Positions 1 to 10,883 of a stretch of 64,000 nt of DNA are shown here, piece by piece. Positions within the stretch are counted from its first letter, which is position 1; each line of letters opens with the position of its first letter. The DNA is from Euryodendron excelsum (taxonomy: Eukaryota; Streptophyta; Magnoliopsida; Ericales; Pentaphylacaceae). Position numbers and translations under genes: made by a program. The notes below the pieces were generated by a model, which was not told the DNA's origin, did not search any database, and saw nothing but the letters and a program-made list of their open reading frames with translations. The stretch covers positions 15,231,501-15,295,500 of the forward strand of contig CM065383.1 of assembly GCA_033060915.1 (NCBI GenBank), in the 5' to 3' direction.

Positions 1-370
1 TTCTTTTATATGGTAAACCCGAAGTTAAATGTATTTCTTCATTTTCTGCGAATGAGTGAGTGAATATATGCATGAATGAAGGAAAGGTTCCCAGCTAACG
101 GGTAAGGCATCTGCATACAAGGGCAATCCCCTATCTCTGAAAGTGAGCCAATTCGCCATGTTTAGCTTCCCTCCCAAAAGAGGGGCACCCTAGGACATGC
201 ATTGCATAAAACTCTCTAAAAACCAGAAATTGACTTGCAATTTTTGTTTTTGTGTTTTTGTGTTTTCCTTTTTATTTACAGAGGTCACCCTTCACTAAGT
301 CAATGTTGCTTCCAAGAAGGGGCAACATCCACTTAGGGATCCCATTATCACCCGACAAAGAGCATCACTG
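1..370 (+). other. Leader between 5' LTR and gag
   Basis: Non-coding, with no ORF and no visible primer binding site, which must lie further left. A pyrimidine-rich stretch ending in TTTATTTACAG at about 271-281 looks like a 3' splice site, so the gag ATG at 371 may follow a leader intron. This is inference from the motif alone. Confidence 0.4.
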
Positions 371-2386
371 ATGGCTGCTAATCCTGAAGAATCATCTCAA
401 GTCTCTCGGGAAGAGGTCAACAAAATGAGGACCAAAATGGATAAGATGATCAAACTCATTCAAACTATGGCTATGAAGGATACTGCTATACTCCCATCAT
501 CATCCATGACTTCATCAAAGGACCCCGAACCCGCTAATCCAAGGATCGTGCTTCAGTCTAACAATGTAGGGAGGAATAAGGAAGATGCCAAAGAAATCAG
601 CGCTTAAGAGGACAAGACCATATTACTTTCACCTATCATAAAGAAAGCCCCCCTAGACCCTCTCAGTTTGAAAATCCAAGGGCTAGAGGATTCACTGCGA
701 AGTTTCCATGGCCACGACACATACGGGTTCACTGCCTATGACGAGTTATGTTTCTTTCTTGACCACTCGAGACCTGCTAGGTTCAAAATGCATGACTTTC
801 AGAAGTATGACAGCATTGGTAGCCTCGTCGCTCATCTTTGTCTCTATGCTGGAGCACTAAATGGTCACGGCAATGATCCGAAGCTCCTCATGCAGTTATT
901 CCAACATAGCCTCACGGGGTCTGCTCTACAATGGTTTGCTTGTCTGGACCTAAGGAAGATCACAACCTGGATCGAGTTAGTCAATGCATTTAAAGGCCAA
1001 TATCGTCACAAAATTGATCTCATCTTTGACCGATGGTCCCTGATGACTATGAGCAAGGGTGAAAAGGAAAGCTTCAAGAAGTATACCTTAAGATGGAAAG
1101 AAGCTGCCACATAAGTCAATCCCCCATTGGAAGAGAAGGAGTACGTACAATTGTTTGTGCACACTTTTCAAGGTATATACTATGAGAAGCTCTGCACAAG
1201 TGTAGGGAAAAGCTTCTCTAAGCTCATCATGCAGGGAGAGATGATAGTAAACGGCCTCAAGATAGGGAGGATTACGGACCCCTATGCCCGGACTAGAGAA
1301 AGTACCGCCAACATAGCCAAAAGAGTGGCTACTACAAAAGGAACAGTCAGGAAGGAAAGCGAAGTGTCTACCATCTTGCTTGGCCAACCACCCCAATACC
1401 GTCTACCACTACAATCACACATTGTCTTGCCCTTACCCACCTTAACAATGCTTGTTCTAACCTCTAACTATGGCCCCGCCGGGGAATGACCCAACTTTAA
1501 TAGACCCACTTGACGCATTCGTACCTTTGACACCTTAGCCTGCACCCAAACTGAGGCCTACCATAACTTGTTGAAGAATAATATCCTGAAGCCCATACCT
1601 ACTCGCCCATTACCAAGCCCTCGACCCCCAACCTTTAACGCCGCCCTTACATGTGAATACCATTCGGGTGGCCAAGGGCACAAAACTGAAAGCTGCTTTG
1701 CTCTCAGGCACAAAATCCAAGACTTGATCGATAATAAGACCATTGATCTACAGCCGGTTAAACCTGCTCCGACCCCCAATGTGACCACTAACCCTCTGCC
1801 GGACCATATCGTCAACATGATACTAGTAGAAATGGAAGGCAAGGGAGAGTTCGACGAGCCCGAGGCCGAAGATTATGAGGACGATTGGGAGACCGATAAA
1901 GAAGATGAATGGGAGGAGGATCTCCCATTATGCCCGATTTATCTTTATAACCCTGATGAGGTGCCTAACGCTTCTGACTGGCCCATTAAGAAGCCAATGT
2001 TCCCAAAAGAAGAACATATTGAAAGCATAACTGCCGATGGATGGGGTGATGAGTTTCTACACCCGAAGTATGCAGCAGCTAAAAGTCACTTGCTAGAAAA
2101 CCCTTGGCCCGTAACTGAGTATAACTATGAAGACATGGGCTAGGGACTAGAAGAGCCAAGAGAACAGACAGAGCTATTTGAGTTAGAAGGAGGTGAACTA
2201 GCCACCCTATTTACAGAAAGACCTATTGCAAAGAACAAGAAAGAGATTAATGAAGCTACTAACTGCACCATCACTACTGACATGTCTGGAGCTCTAGCAG
2301 AAGCCTTCGCCTGTCTCGCTTTGGCCAAGGACCTGAACCACGAATGGAGTATCGAAGATATGGGCATTGTCCCAAGGCCTTACTAA
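371..2386 (+). pseudogene. gag of the Tat/Ogre-like element, one frame with five stops
   Basis: This would encode the capsid/nucleocapsid polyprotein that packages element RNA. All pieces lie in one frame: 371-607 (N-terminal helical region), 668-1114 (retrotransposon gag core, with LTGSALQWF in the usual gag helix), 1127-1489, and 1568-2143. The last carries an alternative zinc knuckle CX2HX5HX4C at about 1653-1697, followed by an acidic stretch. The frame continues past 2143 to a natural-looking TAA at 2386. Internal stops are at 605 (TAA), 1112 (TAA), 1487 (TGA), 1511 (TGA) and 2141 (TAG). Each is one C-to-T step from CAA, CGA or CAG, and there is no frameshift. The gag core and zinc knuckle are secure; the lineage is inferred from the knuckle type. 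Confidence 0.85.
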
Positions 2387-4342
2387 AACAGGAATCCCAT
2401 CAAAAGCGTACAAGAGAGGGGTGTTTTCACCCACTTTCTTTCAATCCCTTTTACTTTCTATCTTTAAATTTATGTTTACATTTTCTTATTGCTTAAGAAC
2501 TCTATGCTTTCCATAAAAAATGATAACAGTAATCAAATGATAGTCTTTTATTCCATCACTGTTATCTTATCTTCTCTTGGGAATGGTAGCTACTTTCTAC
2601 GCAAGGGGCATGGTCTAACTCAGGGGTCAATTTGGCTTGAAGGGATGATAGCATGAGTTAACCACTCCCTCAGCGATTAGCTTTCCGAAAAAAGAGTTCT
2701 TGGATGAGTGAGGAAACTACCCAAAGGCAACACTTGTAAGACACTGAAGCTAAGCGATATGCGCCTAGATTATCAAAGTGAAGGGGAGCCATCTTTCATT
2801 TTGCAACATATAAAAAAATAGTAATAATAAAAAAATGCTTATATTCCCTTTGCTTAACCCCTAGTGCCTCGCGAAAAACAAAAATTTTCTTTGTCAACCT
2901 CGATCCAAGACTGTCCTCCTCACACTGGGGCAGACAATATTTGAGAACTCTAGGAATGGTATCCACCCCCACTGTGCTAAGGCAGCATTAAAGGCTCTAT
3001 AGATTAAGCAATCTAGTTCAAAGTAAAGAGAGGCCTTCATTTCATTTCCCATACAATCATAAGCAACCCCTTGCCAAACCCATTGAACCATTTATCTTTT
3101 TTGAGGAAACCCAACCTGGGGATCACCGCCCATATTGGGTTAGATAAAACCGCTAAGAAAAAGGTCTAAAGGAAAAGGGATGGTAGAATTACTCATTCCA
3201 TAAAATAAAAAAAAGAAAGGGATAAAGCGAAGGAAAAGAGTTTCCAAGGGACAAGAGGCCAAAAAAAAAAAACCCTAAGGAAAGGCCTGAAGAAAACTAT
3301 GATAGAGTCATCTTCCAAAGCATAATAAGAAGATCAAAAGAGAAGAGAGTCATATTTGTCTCAAGAAGTATATAGAATGGGTGAAAGAAAATAGTCCATT
3401 TCACCCTGAGAAAGTATATAGTAAAAGCAAGAAGGAAATTCAAAGGTGATCCTAGGTTACAAAGAAACCCAGTAGAAACGATAAGTCCGGGCCTTTACCC
3501 TTTCTTGCAAAATCCCAAAATCATGGCCTACATTACAACCCTACTAAAGTCCACTCTGATTGAAAACAGATTGCTTGATCTAAATAAGCTAGATACGTTG
3601 TCGAAGCTAAAGAGGGATGCTAGCCCTACTAAAAAAAGTTAAGGATGGTACGGATCTAAACCCTGTTGAAAACAACATTGAATTTGAGCCTACATATCCT
3701 ATCGTTTTGAAAACGCTGTAACATAGCCTACATTACAGTCCTAAACAAAGTCTCCTCGGATTGAAAGGATTGGCCACTTATCGCTTTACTGAAGGTCAGG
3801 TAAGCTATTGCTAAAACCTCGAGAGTTGAGAGTTTCAACACAATAATCATATACACTAACCCCAAGGCAGAGAGTCGGAGGCGATCAAAAGGTTGAGAAA
3901 GGTGCAAAATGCTATCATTCAATCAAGGTAAGGTTGAGCCAGAGGAGAGGCTAGACCCCCGAAAAGGAAGGAGTTACCATTCCAAAGATATCAAGTTCGA
4001 CAGCACCCCTTGTCATTCTGTTAATTAATGTATTTCTAATATGTGTATAAAAAAATAAAATAAAATAAAATAAATTGCATGAGCTTCGTATAGGACATAA
4101 CTCCATATAAAAACAGAAGTCACCAATATCAACTCATGTAATAGATACATAATATCATCATCCATCACATGCATCTGATCATATGCCTAACTGAAAAGAT
4201 CATAAATGTATCTGTCTATCCATGCATCTAAATACCATAAATATCCATCTTTGTACAAAACTTACAAAATAAAACTATCTAACATAAATACATCTCAGGA
4301 ATAGGGGCAAAAGAAGATCAGAGTCTCCACAAGGGGCATCTA
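2387..4342. other. Non-coding spacer where pol would be expected
   Basis: No retroviral enzyme motif is visible in any frame; the short ORFs here have no recognisable content. A roughly 45-bp segment starting GCCTACATTACA at about 3530 recurs in diverged form near 3727. The AT-rich part at 4030-4330 would be the 3' untranslated region of the antisense ORF. This block separates two converging genes. Confidence 0.6.
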
Positions 4343-6180
4343 TCAAAGGTCAAAGTCAATGTCATTTGGATTGAAATCCCCGAAACATGGCATCAGAGGA
4401 GGCGGATAGCTACTCGAAGCACCAGCATCTTGCAGAGAAGATAGAACCGAAATCAGCCACATGAAATAAGAACTAAGCAACAGCAGAGTAAAAAGAAGTG
4501 GAGAAAAGACGACATACCCCGCCACCTCCCATCTAAGCTATTCGAGCCGTCAAGGAAGCCACATCTGCCTGATACTAATCTCGCTCCGTCTGGTATCGAT
4601 CCCTCATAGCCGTAAACTCAGCCTGGGGCACATATCCTCTAGCTTGGCGCCACAAGTCAACCACCTCCTGGCCCACAGTGTACCCGCCAACTACTATCTC
4701 AAACTGGGTGAAGGCACCAACAGAATGAGCCCCGAAGTGTACAGCATAGTCCGTGTCTAGAGGAAGCAAGAACTTGCTACTCGACTGTCGCTCCTGATAG
4801 GGGATAGGCATTCTCGCCACCAAGGCCCCAAACATATACTCTGGTGGAGCTCCTGCTGACCAGAACTCCTCATGAAACTGCCGCCAGTGTCGCTCTCCTA
4901 GATAGGACTCCCAAGTATCATCGCTAAAAAAAGCAACCTTCGACAAGGACAATGGGACCAAGTACCGTACAGTCTCATAATGAACTAATCCAATAAAGGG
5001 CCACCAAGTCACATCTCTCGCCTCAATCAACTCCAGGTTCGCCCGTAGCGTCACAAAGTCAGTAATCTCCGATCGCTGGGCCACCCGGTCACGAGCCCAC
5101 CTCAAAGCTCATGGATAAAGGTCATGCTCGACAACTGCAGGGCGACACACAGGCAGGTACTCATAGCTCCACTAGACAAGAAAGGGCCAGAAACTAGTCA
5201 TGCTGCCCCAACGGGAAGAAGTCCAAACCCACATCGATTGAAGGAAGCAGTTAAAGGAGAAGGACCACCAATCTAGTTTCGATAAAGCCCCAAGATCAGC
5301 TACTATGCTCAATAAACGAAAAAGGCACAAGCGATTTGTTGTTGTTGCAGAAGCAGCTAAAGATGATGTACAAAACAAGTCGTCGTCTCATAATGTCCCG
5401 CCTGGCAGGCGATGGCTCAGCAACAAAGGTACGGTCATCCTGACTGAGCCAAGAGACTGGGAAGGCCGAACGCTCAGGAGGAGGCAAGTCCAACAGAATG
5501 CATGCCTCGTCTCTACTAACTGACTGTAAAGTAATCTGCCGGCCAATGAAGGAAAGCTCTGTGATGATCGCCTAATCTAAGGGAGTGGAACCTAACTCGA
5601 AACCGACAAAATGGAAGGTCTCGGTCTCTCCAAACCACCGCTCAACCGATGCCAATACCAAATGCCGGTTCAGGCGATTAACCTGTAATCCCATGAAGGC
5701 TCCAAATCCGTTCTTAGCTAAGAAGGCAAGATATAATGAAGCAGCCCACTGCATGGTCACGAAGACTTGATGAACAGCCCCTCTAAAAGCTGTATGTACC
5801 CATGGAGGGGGCAGATGTTGTCTGGAGTATACACTGGGCTGATAAGCAAGATCTCCGAGTGGTGAAACATCCGGTACTTGCAGATCTCCCAAGTCAACAT
5901 CCGTCTGCTTGTGCCTGGAGGAGGCTCTCCCATAGCCAGTGACCTAGTTGCCCAGACGCAGTACCTCTTCCTCTGCACCGATCTCCTCCGCAAAGGCCTA
6001 CTCAACCGAAGGAAAACGGTTGACAGGTGGCCTACTCCCCTGTCTGCTCTGACTAGAAGAGGCCTGTCCAGTAAATCATCGGCTACCTCTGGATCGACTA
6101 GAACCACCGGAGGAATCTGTCCGAGCCGCCTTCCCCGAGCGACGTCTCCTCTCAGAACCATCATCACCTGCATCTGCCAT
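4343..6180 (-). pseudogene. Antisense ORF with plant mobile domain (PMD), decayed
   Basis: This reads opposite to gag. The likely start is the ATG at 6180, giving a basic, Ser/Arg-rich N-terminus. A PMD-like core follows (about 5890-5300): the motif VERWFGETETFHF and the piece after it match the start of plant mobile domains, and the region at 5172-4575 (SYEYLPVCRP, then RWARDR) matches the later part. An acidic tail ends at 4343. Frame 1 runs from 6180 to about 5300 and a second frame from there to 4575, so there is one frameshift. Stops near 6076, 5998, 5941, 5572, 5172, 5109 and 4575 are all TAG or TGA, reachable by C-to-T from CAG or CGA. Antisense ORFs before the 3' LTR are known in Tat-lineage elements; their function is unknown. 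The last 30 or so residues probably form a separate exon. Confidence 0.75.
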
Positions 6181-6181
6181 C

Positions 6182-7064
6182 CTGAAAAGGTAAGTCAAGG
6201 TAAGAGGTGTTAATGTACGGTATATGCAGATAAATAATAGCATAATAAAGTAAAAAACAGTAAACAAAAAATAACAAAAATAATAAAAAGATTTCAAATG
6301 ATAAGTCAAATTGAAATTCCTACACATTTTGATTTTCCAACTTCAAGTCAAACCTCAAGGGTTTTCTGGTTTTTTTTTCCTTTAAAAAGATTTTATTTCT
6401 AAACCTTTTCCAACTTTTTCCCGAATTTCTAAAACTTTTGGCAGAGTTTCGTTTAAAAATGGTCCCCACCACACTCACAATATCAACACAAAACACAAAC
6501 CATGCACCCTTCAACATTATAATCACATAGTACCAACACCCACACACACTTTTCAAAATTCCACACTCCTCAAAAGACTTGTTTTATTTTCCAAAAAATC
6601 AATGGTTTTCAAAATTATCCTAAAAATTCTCAAAGTCATTTCAAATGTTTTCTAAAATATTCCTACATTTTAAACTCTACTAATTTCATCACTTCCGCAA
6701 TTTTCTCCATTTTTCCTATTTTTTCTAAGTCTTTTTCTATTTTTTAAAAAATTCAAAATTCAAAAAGTTTTCAAAAAAAATCACAAAACCTTACACGGTT
6801 GTTAAACACATATTTCTAAGTCACACGGTATAAAAATCTAGCCGAAAAGCTCAATGTCCAAAGCTGTAGAGATAAACCCCCAATTCCTGCAGAGATCCAT
6901 TTTACATAATTACGTAAAATCACTCAAATTCAATAAAAAAAGTATTAAAATGCAAAACTAACTTCACCACGGTGTTCAAAATATATTAAAACATCAATTT
7001 TCACTATTCACATAACTTAAACGGAATTTTACACATTAAAATCAACATAAACTCAAAAACTCAC
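6182..7064 (-). other. Probable 5'-UTR intron of the antisense PMD ORF
   Basis: On the minus strand a donor AAGAG|GTGAGT lies at 7065/7064, and a pyrimidine-rich acceptor TTTTCAG ends at 6182, one base before the ATG at 6180. The 883 bp between are AT-rich and non-coding. The intron is inferred from splice motifs only. Confidence 0.4.
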
Positions 7065-7494
7065 CTCTTGGAGTTTTCTGGCGAGAACTTCTCTTCCGGC
7101 AATGTGGTCTCCTTCCAGCAATCACTCGTGGTCCCCAAGGAATGCCTCTTCAAGGTTCAAGTTAATTTCCTCACAAAGACTCTCGATTCTCCAAAGACTC
7201 TTTGAATCCCGCAGTAGCGTCAAACCAGGAGTTTACTGGTTTTGACCCTAAGCTTGGCGCCATTGGCAATGGTGCCAAGCCAAATTTGACAAAGGCGCCA
7301 CTCCTAGTGGAGCCAGTTGCCAATTATGGGCATCTTTGCCCTTTTTCTCGCCAAAGCTTGTTTTCGAAGGCCTTTTGGGCCCAATATCCATTTTCAAACC
7401 CCAGTTGCCAAAAAATTTCCAAAGTCCGTCCCTCTGATCTCCTCACGATCAACATGAGACTCTTATTTTATCGTTTTTTGTTTGCAACAAGCAA
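7065..7494. other. 3' untranslated region with GGCGCC hairpin, upstream of the antisense ORF
   Basis: Non-coding for the element. It has a 14-bp inverted repeat with a 1-base centre at 7252-7280 (GCTTGGCGCCATTG and its near-perfect complement, one mismatch) and a second GGCGCC motif near 7294. Similar hairpins recur in the LTR at 9116-9174. The block would also carry the promoter of the antisense ORF. Confidence 0.5.
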
Positions 7495-7513
7495 AGACAA
7501 AAAGAGGGGCAGC
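7495..7513 (+). promoter_or_regulatory. Polypurine tract
   Basis: The purine-rich stretch GACAAAAAGAGGGGCAGC directly precedes the LTR start TGTAAGCACC. This is the expected plus-strand primer position and fixes both LTR start and element orientation. Confidence 0.8.
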
Positions 7514-7725
7514 TGTAAGCACCCTATTTTTGACCGCTCGGCGGTCTATAGTCTGTCCAGACTTGTATTCAATTCAATGCAGACATATTTTGAGTCAAAT
7601 CAACTTTCCAAGTCTAATCCCGTCTATCCATTGCTTCGCGGACCCACCAGGCCTAAATAGAAGCAAAATGATCAAAATGCCCTTAGGGGCATTGTTCGAT
7701 CCAATCCCATAAGCGCATCTTTCCG

Positions 7726-7890
7726 AAGACAATAAGTCCTCTTTCCATATTCCCCAAGGCAAGTCTTTTCGAAGACGGTAAGTCCCCTTTCCATATTCCA
7801 ATAGGCACGTCTTTCCAAAGACGGTAAGTCCCCTTTCCAATTCTAAATCAGGCACGTCTTTCTGAAGATGGTAAGATCCCTTTCCAATTC
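7726..7890 (+). repeat. 46-47 bp tandem repeat in U3 with splice-donor-like core
   Basis: Units begin at 7726, 7772, 7818 and 7865 (partial). Each has AAGAC(G/A)(G/A)TAAGT, and further GGTAAGT copies follow at about 7943 and 7993. The core matches the consensus 5' splice site. Confidence 0.75.
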
Positions 7891-8535
7891 CTTTTTCAAT
7901 TCCAATTCCAATCCCTCTCTCGAGAAAGCTGATTTTTCGAGACGGTAAGTTTATCCAATTTTGCACGTTTTCCAAAAAAATTTTCTTTACAACGGTAAGT
8001 CCCTTTAAACTTGTCGACCGAGACGAGACCCCAAGTCCCCTAAATGGTAAGACGGCCCACCTTTGGCGCCTACTAGCCTACCAATGCGGAAATGTCTATT
8101 TTAGCACGCCTTCTGAGAAAGTTGACTTCTCAAGCGCTAAGTCCCTTTAGCAGCTTCCCAAGATCAGGCAGTCGCAGGAATGATTGCGAACCATCAGAGT
8201 AGCGGAAGTACTCGTAAACATCGCAATCGTCAAAGTAGTGAAAATACTCACAAGCAGGTCGATATAGGGAATTGCCAACAAACCCCTGTATCACGAGACC
8301 ACCGTTAGAATGGCGGAAACACTCAAAACCCAGGTCAACACCAGTGCCTGCTAGCCCACTTCGGTGAAAAATGATCAAACTGCACTAGGGGCATTTTTTG
8401 ACACGTTTCTCGAGATAATACCTAAGTCCTCAGAATAATAAGTCCACCCTTCCAAGATTGTCTTAAAAGCAATCTGGCATGATTAGGTGCCTTCTAGTCA
8501 GTTTCGGGTCAATTCCGAGACTTTCTGGTTAAGAT

Positions 8536-8880
8536 GACCATTTTGCCCCTAGGCATCCGAACACCCCGGGGACCACACCGACTCTGGGTATCAAACCAGT
8601 AATCTCCTGAGAATGTTTTTTATGGTATTTTCGACCTTCCTTTATCTTTTTGAATCATTCCAAGTCAGTTCCGGTAAACCCGGTGCAAAATGACTGTTTT
8701 GCCCCTAGTGGGCCGGTCTCCTTTTCCGACCACACCGGCTCTGGGTATCAAACTGGTAGCCTTTGGGAACATTCTAAATAATATTTCTAAATCTCAAGTC
8801 TTCTTGCAGGACATTCCGAGTCTGTCCTGATAGCTTTCCGGTCCAGTTGACTATTTTGCCCCCTAATGGCCCAGTCAACC
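8536..8880 (+). repeat. Diverged ~157-bp repeat in U3
   Basis: A box resembling GACCATTTTGCCCC recurs at about 8536, 8692 and 8850. The first two copies are followed by CCACACCG(A/G)CTCTGGGTATCAAAC at 8573 and 8730. Related boxes are present in the U3 of the inverted solo LTR. Confidence 0.65.
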
Positions 8881-9115
8881 CTTTTGACAATCCTTGTCAT
8901 CCTTTTTCAAGGCTAATACCTCCAAGACTCTATTCTAAGTGTTTCTATCCCTTTCCGGCCTTCTGGGCCATTCCCGGTCCCTTAAGTCCTTCCCAAGCTT
9001 TTCGGAGTCACTCCTAGTGAAGGCAGGCTAAAAATTGCATGGTAGTCACTAGTACAGGCACCCAAATCTTCCAAAAATACGTTGCTTGCCGACTTAATGA
9101 ACTTGCCTAAGTTGC

Positions 9116-9174
9116 TGGTGCCACTAGTAGTGGGGCCAAGCCAAAAAATGGCTTGGCGCCACTCTTAGTGGCGC
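9116..9174. repeat. Nested GGCGCC hairpins in U3
   Basis: GCCAAGCCA (9135-9143) pairs with TGGCTTGGC (9149-9157), and GCGCCACT (9156-9163) pairs with AGTGGCGC (9167-9174). They lie about 70-120 bp upstream of the TATA box and resemble the hairpin at 7252-7280. Confidence 0.6.
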
Positions 9175-9239
9175 GGAGTGGCACCAAGAAGAAATTTGCC
9201 CTGGAGCCACTGCAACAGGCGCCAGGTGATTTCCATTTC

Positions 9240-9247
9240 TATAAATA
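9240..9247 (+). promoter_or_regulatory. LTR TATA box
   Basis: TATAAATA in a GC-richer stretch. The corresponding position in the related solo LTR also has TATAAATA, so it marks the U3/R boundary of this family. Confidence 0.7.
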
Positions 9248-9645
9248 CAAAGTCTCCTCCAGCGTGAAAGAGGTCCGCAAACTCAGTCTAAAAACCCTAT
9301 TTTTCGATATACAGAGCTCGTAGCCTCTCTAAACCCTAGTCTCCTTAGGTTTTCCAAACCTTAGCCTCCCATACACTCACATACACTTCTATACACTCAT
9401 ACACTAGCCTCCAAAACCTCATTTGAAGCCTTGAAGTGCTGCAATTTGAAGCTTTGAAGATTGAAGACAAACTCTTGAAGACTGGAGTGAAGACCGAAGC
9501 AAGACAAGCAAAGCAAAGCAAAGCTAAGCAAAATAAAGAAGACACAAGGTAGGCTTCTTATTTACATTTATGCATCTTCCCCCCTCTCTTCTCCCTCTGA
9601 ACCCACTTGAGTTTTCTTCTAATTTAATCCCCCATCTTCTTCCCC

Positions 9646-9647
<2 letters not shown>

Positions 9648-9684
<37 letters not shown>
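9648..9684 (+). repeat. Poly-C run of 37 bases in U5
   Basis: An uninterrupted run of 37 C, then one T and seven more C. It creates artificial polyproline and polyglycine reading frames. Homopolymer length may be affected by sequencing or assembly. Confidence 0.8.
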
Positions 9685-9687
<3 letters not shown>

Positions 9688-9859
9688 CCCCCTTCCTTGT
9701 ATGCTTGAAACAAGGGAGTTCCCTGTCCATGTGTAGGATTAGGCTATTGGAGAGTCATCGTGTTGGGGGCTTTCTTTTAGTCTAATCGGAGACCACATGG
9801 GTTCGGCCCCCTTGATTATGTGGTGAAACCTTTAACCTTGTATGTTCACGACCCTCTTT

Positions 9860-10883
9860 GTATTGTGCATATCATGATCTTCCATTCTTCCAAAATTCGT
9901 TTTCAAACTCATTTTCAAAAGCTTACATCAAAATCTTCTTTTTCAAAACTTGTTTTCAAAATCACAATCCTAGGGTGATTGTAGCATTTTCATGGCTAGG
10001 GTTGCTTTAGGAAAGTGTAACATTTAAAGTGACCAATATTGTCCATATTTTCAAAACATAGTTGTTTTCAAAACCACTATCTTAAAGTGGTTCTAACCTT
10101 CTTATGGTTAGAATCGCTTTAGGAAAGTGAGATATTTTATATACTTTCTAAAAAAATCTCTTTTAAAAAATCTCCTCTTAAAAATCTCTTTTTCAACATG
10201 CTTTCTAAAAACTCTCTCCAATCTCCTTTCCAAAGTTGTTTTCAAAAACTCCCACCAAAAATTTATTTTTCAAAAACTCTTTTTCAAACTCCTTTCCAAA
10301 AACATTCTCCTTGAAATTCACTTTCTAAAAGTGCTCCCTAGGTCTTCTTTCTAAAAATACTCTTTCCAAGAACTCTTTCCAAGAACACCTTCTTCAAATT
10401 GACTTTCTAGAAACACTCCCTTAACGCTTTCCTAAAACTCTTCTCTATGATTTCCTTCCAAAAATCTCTCTTTCCAAAAACTCACTTTTCAAAAATCTCT
10501 TTCTTTAGAGTCCAAGTCAAACCCTAGAACCCACAATTAAAAAACTCTAATTTTCCTTCCCAAAAGCATGATTTCTAATCCCTTATTTTGGCCTCCAAAA
10601 CCTAGGTTTCCAAACCCTCTTATTTTCTACATCAAAACTATAGTCTTCCCAAAACTAGAATTTCCAAAACTCCATTTTTCCAAATTCATGCCAAATCCAA
10701 TCTTCCCTTTAGGAAACCAAATCCAATCTCCCATTTAGGAAACTAGACCCTATCCTCCATTTTTGGAAACAAAATCAAAACACCTCTTTTAAAAACAAAA
10801 TCCAATCTTTTGGTTTAGGAAATAGGAATCTCAATCCTTCCAAACCCAAATCTTTCCTAATTCAAATCTTTTCTAATCCCGAT
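9860..10883 (+). repeat. Low-complexity A/C/T-rich part of R-U5
   Basis: G-poor sequence made of variants of TTTCCAAAAACTC and TTTCTAAAAA. There is no believable coding content. It is interrupted by the inverted solo LTR at 10884 and continues at 15541. Confidence 0.6.

Noticed and set aside
5305..6213. Plus-strand ORFs across the PMD region
   Set aside because: They are shadows of the minus-strand PMD ORF.
7726..7890. CRISPR-like array
   Set aside because: Repeats are tandem without unique spacers and lie in a plant LTR.
9524..9785. Polyproline and polyglycine ORFs on both strands
   Set aside because: They are translations of the poly-C tract in the LTR.
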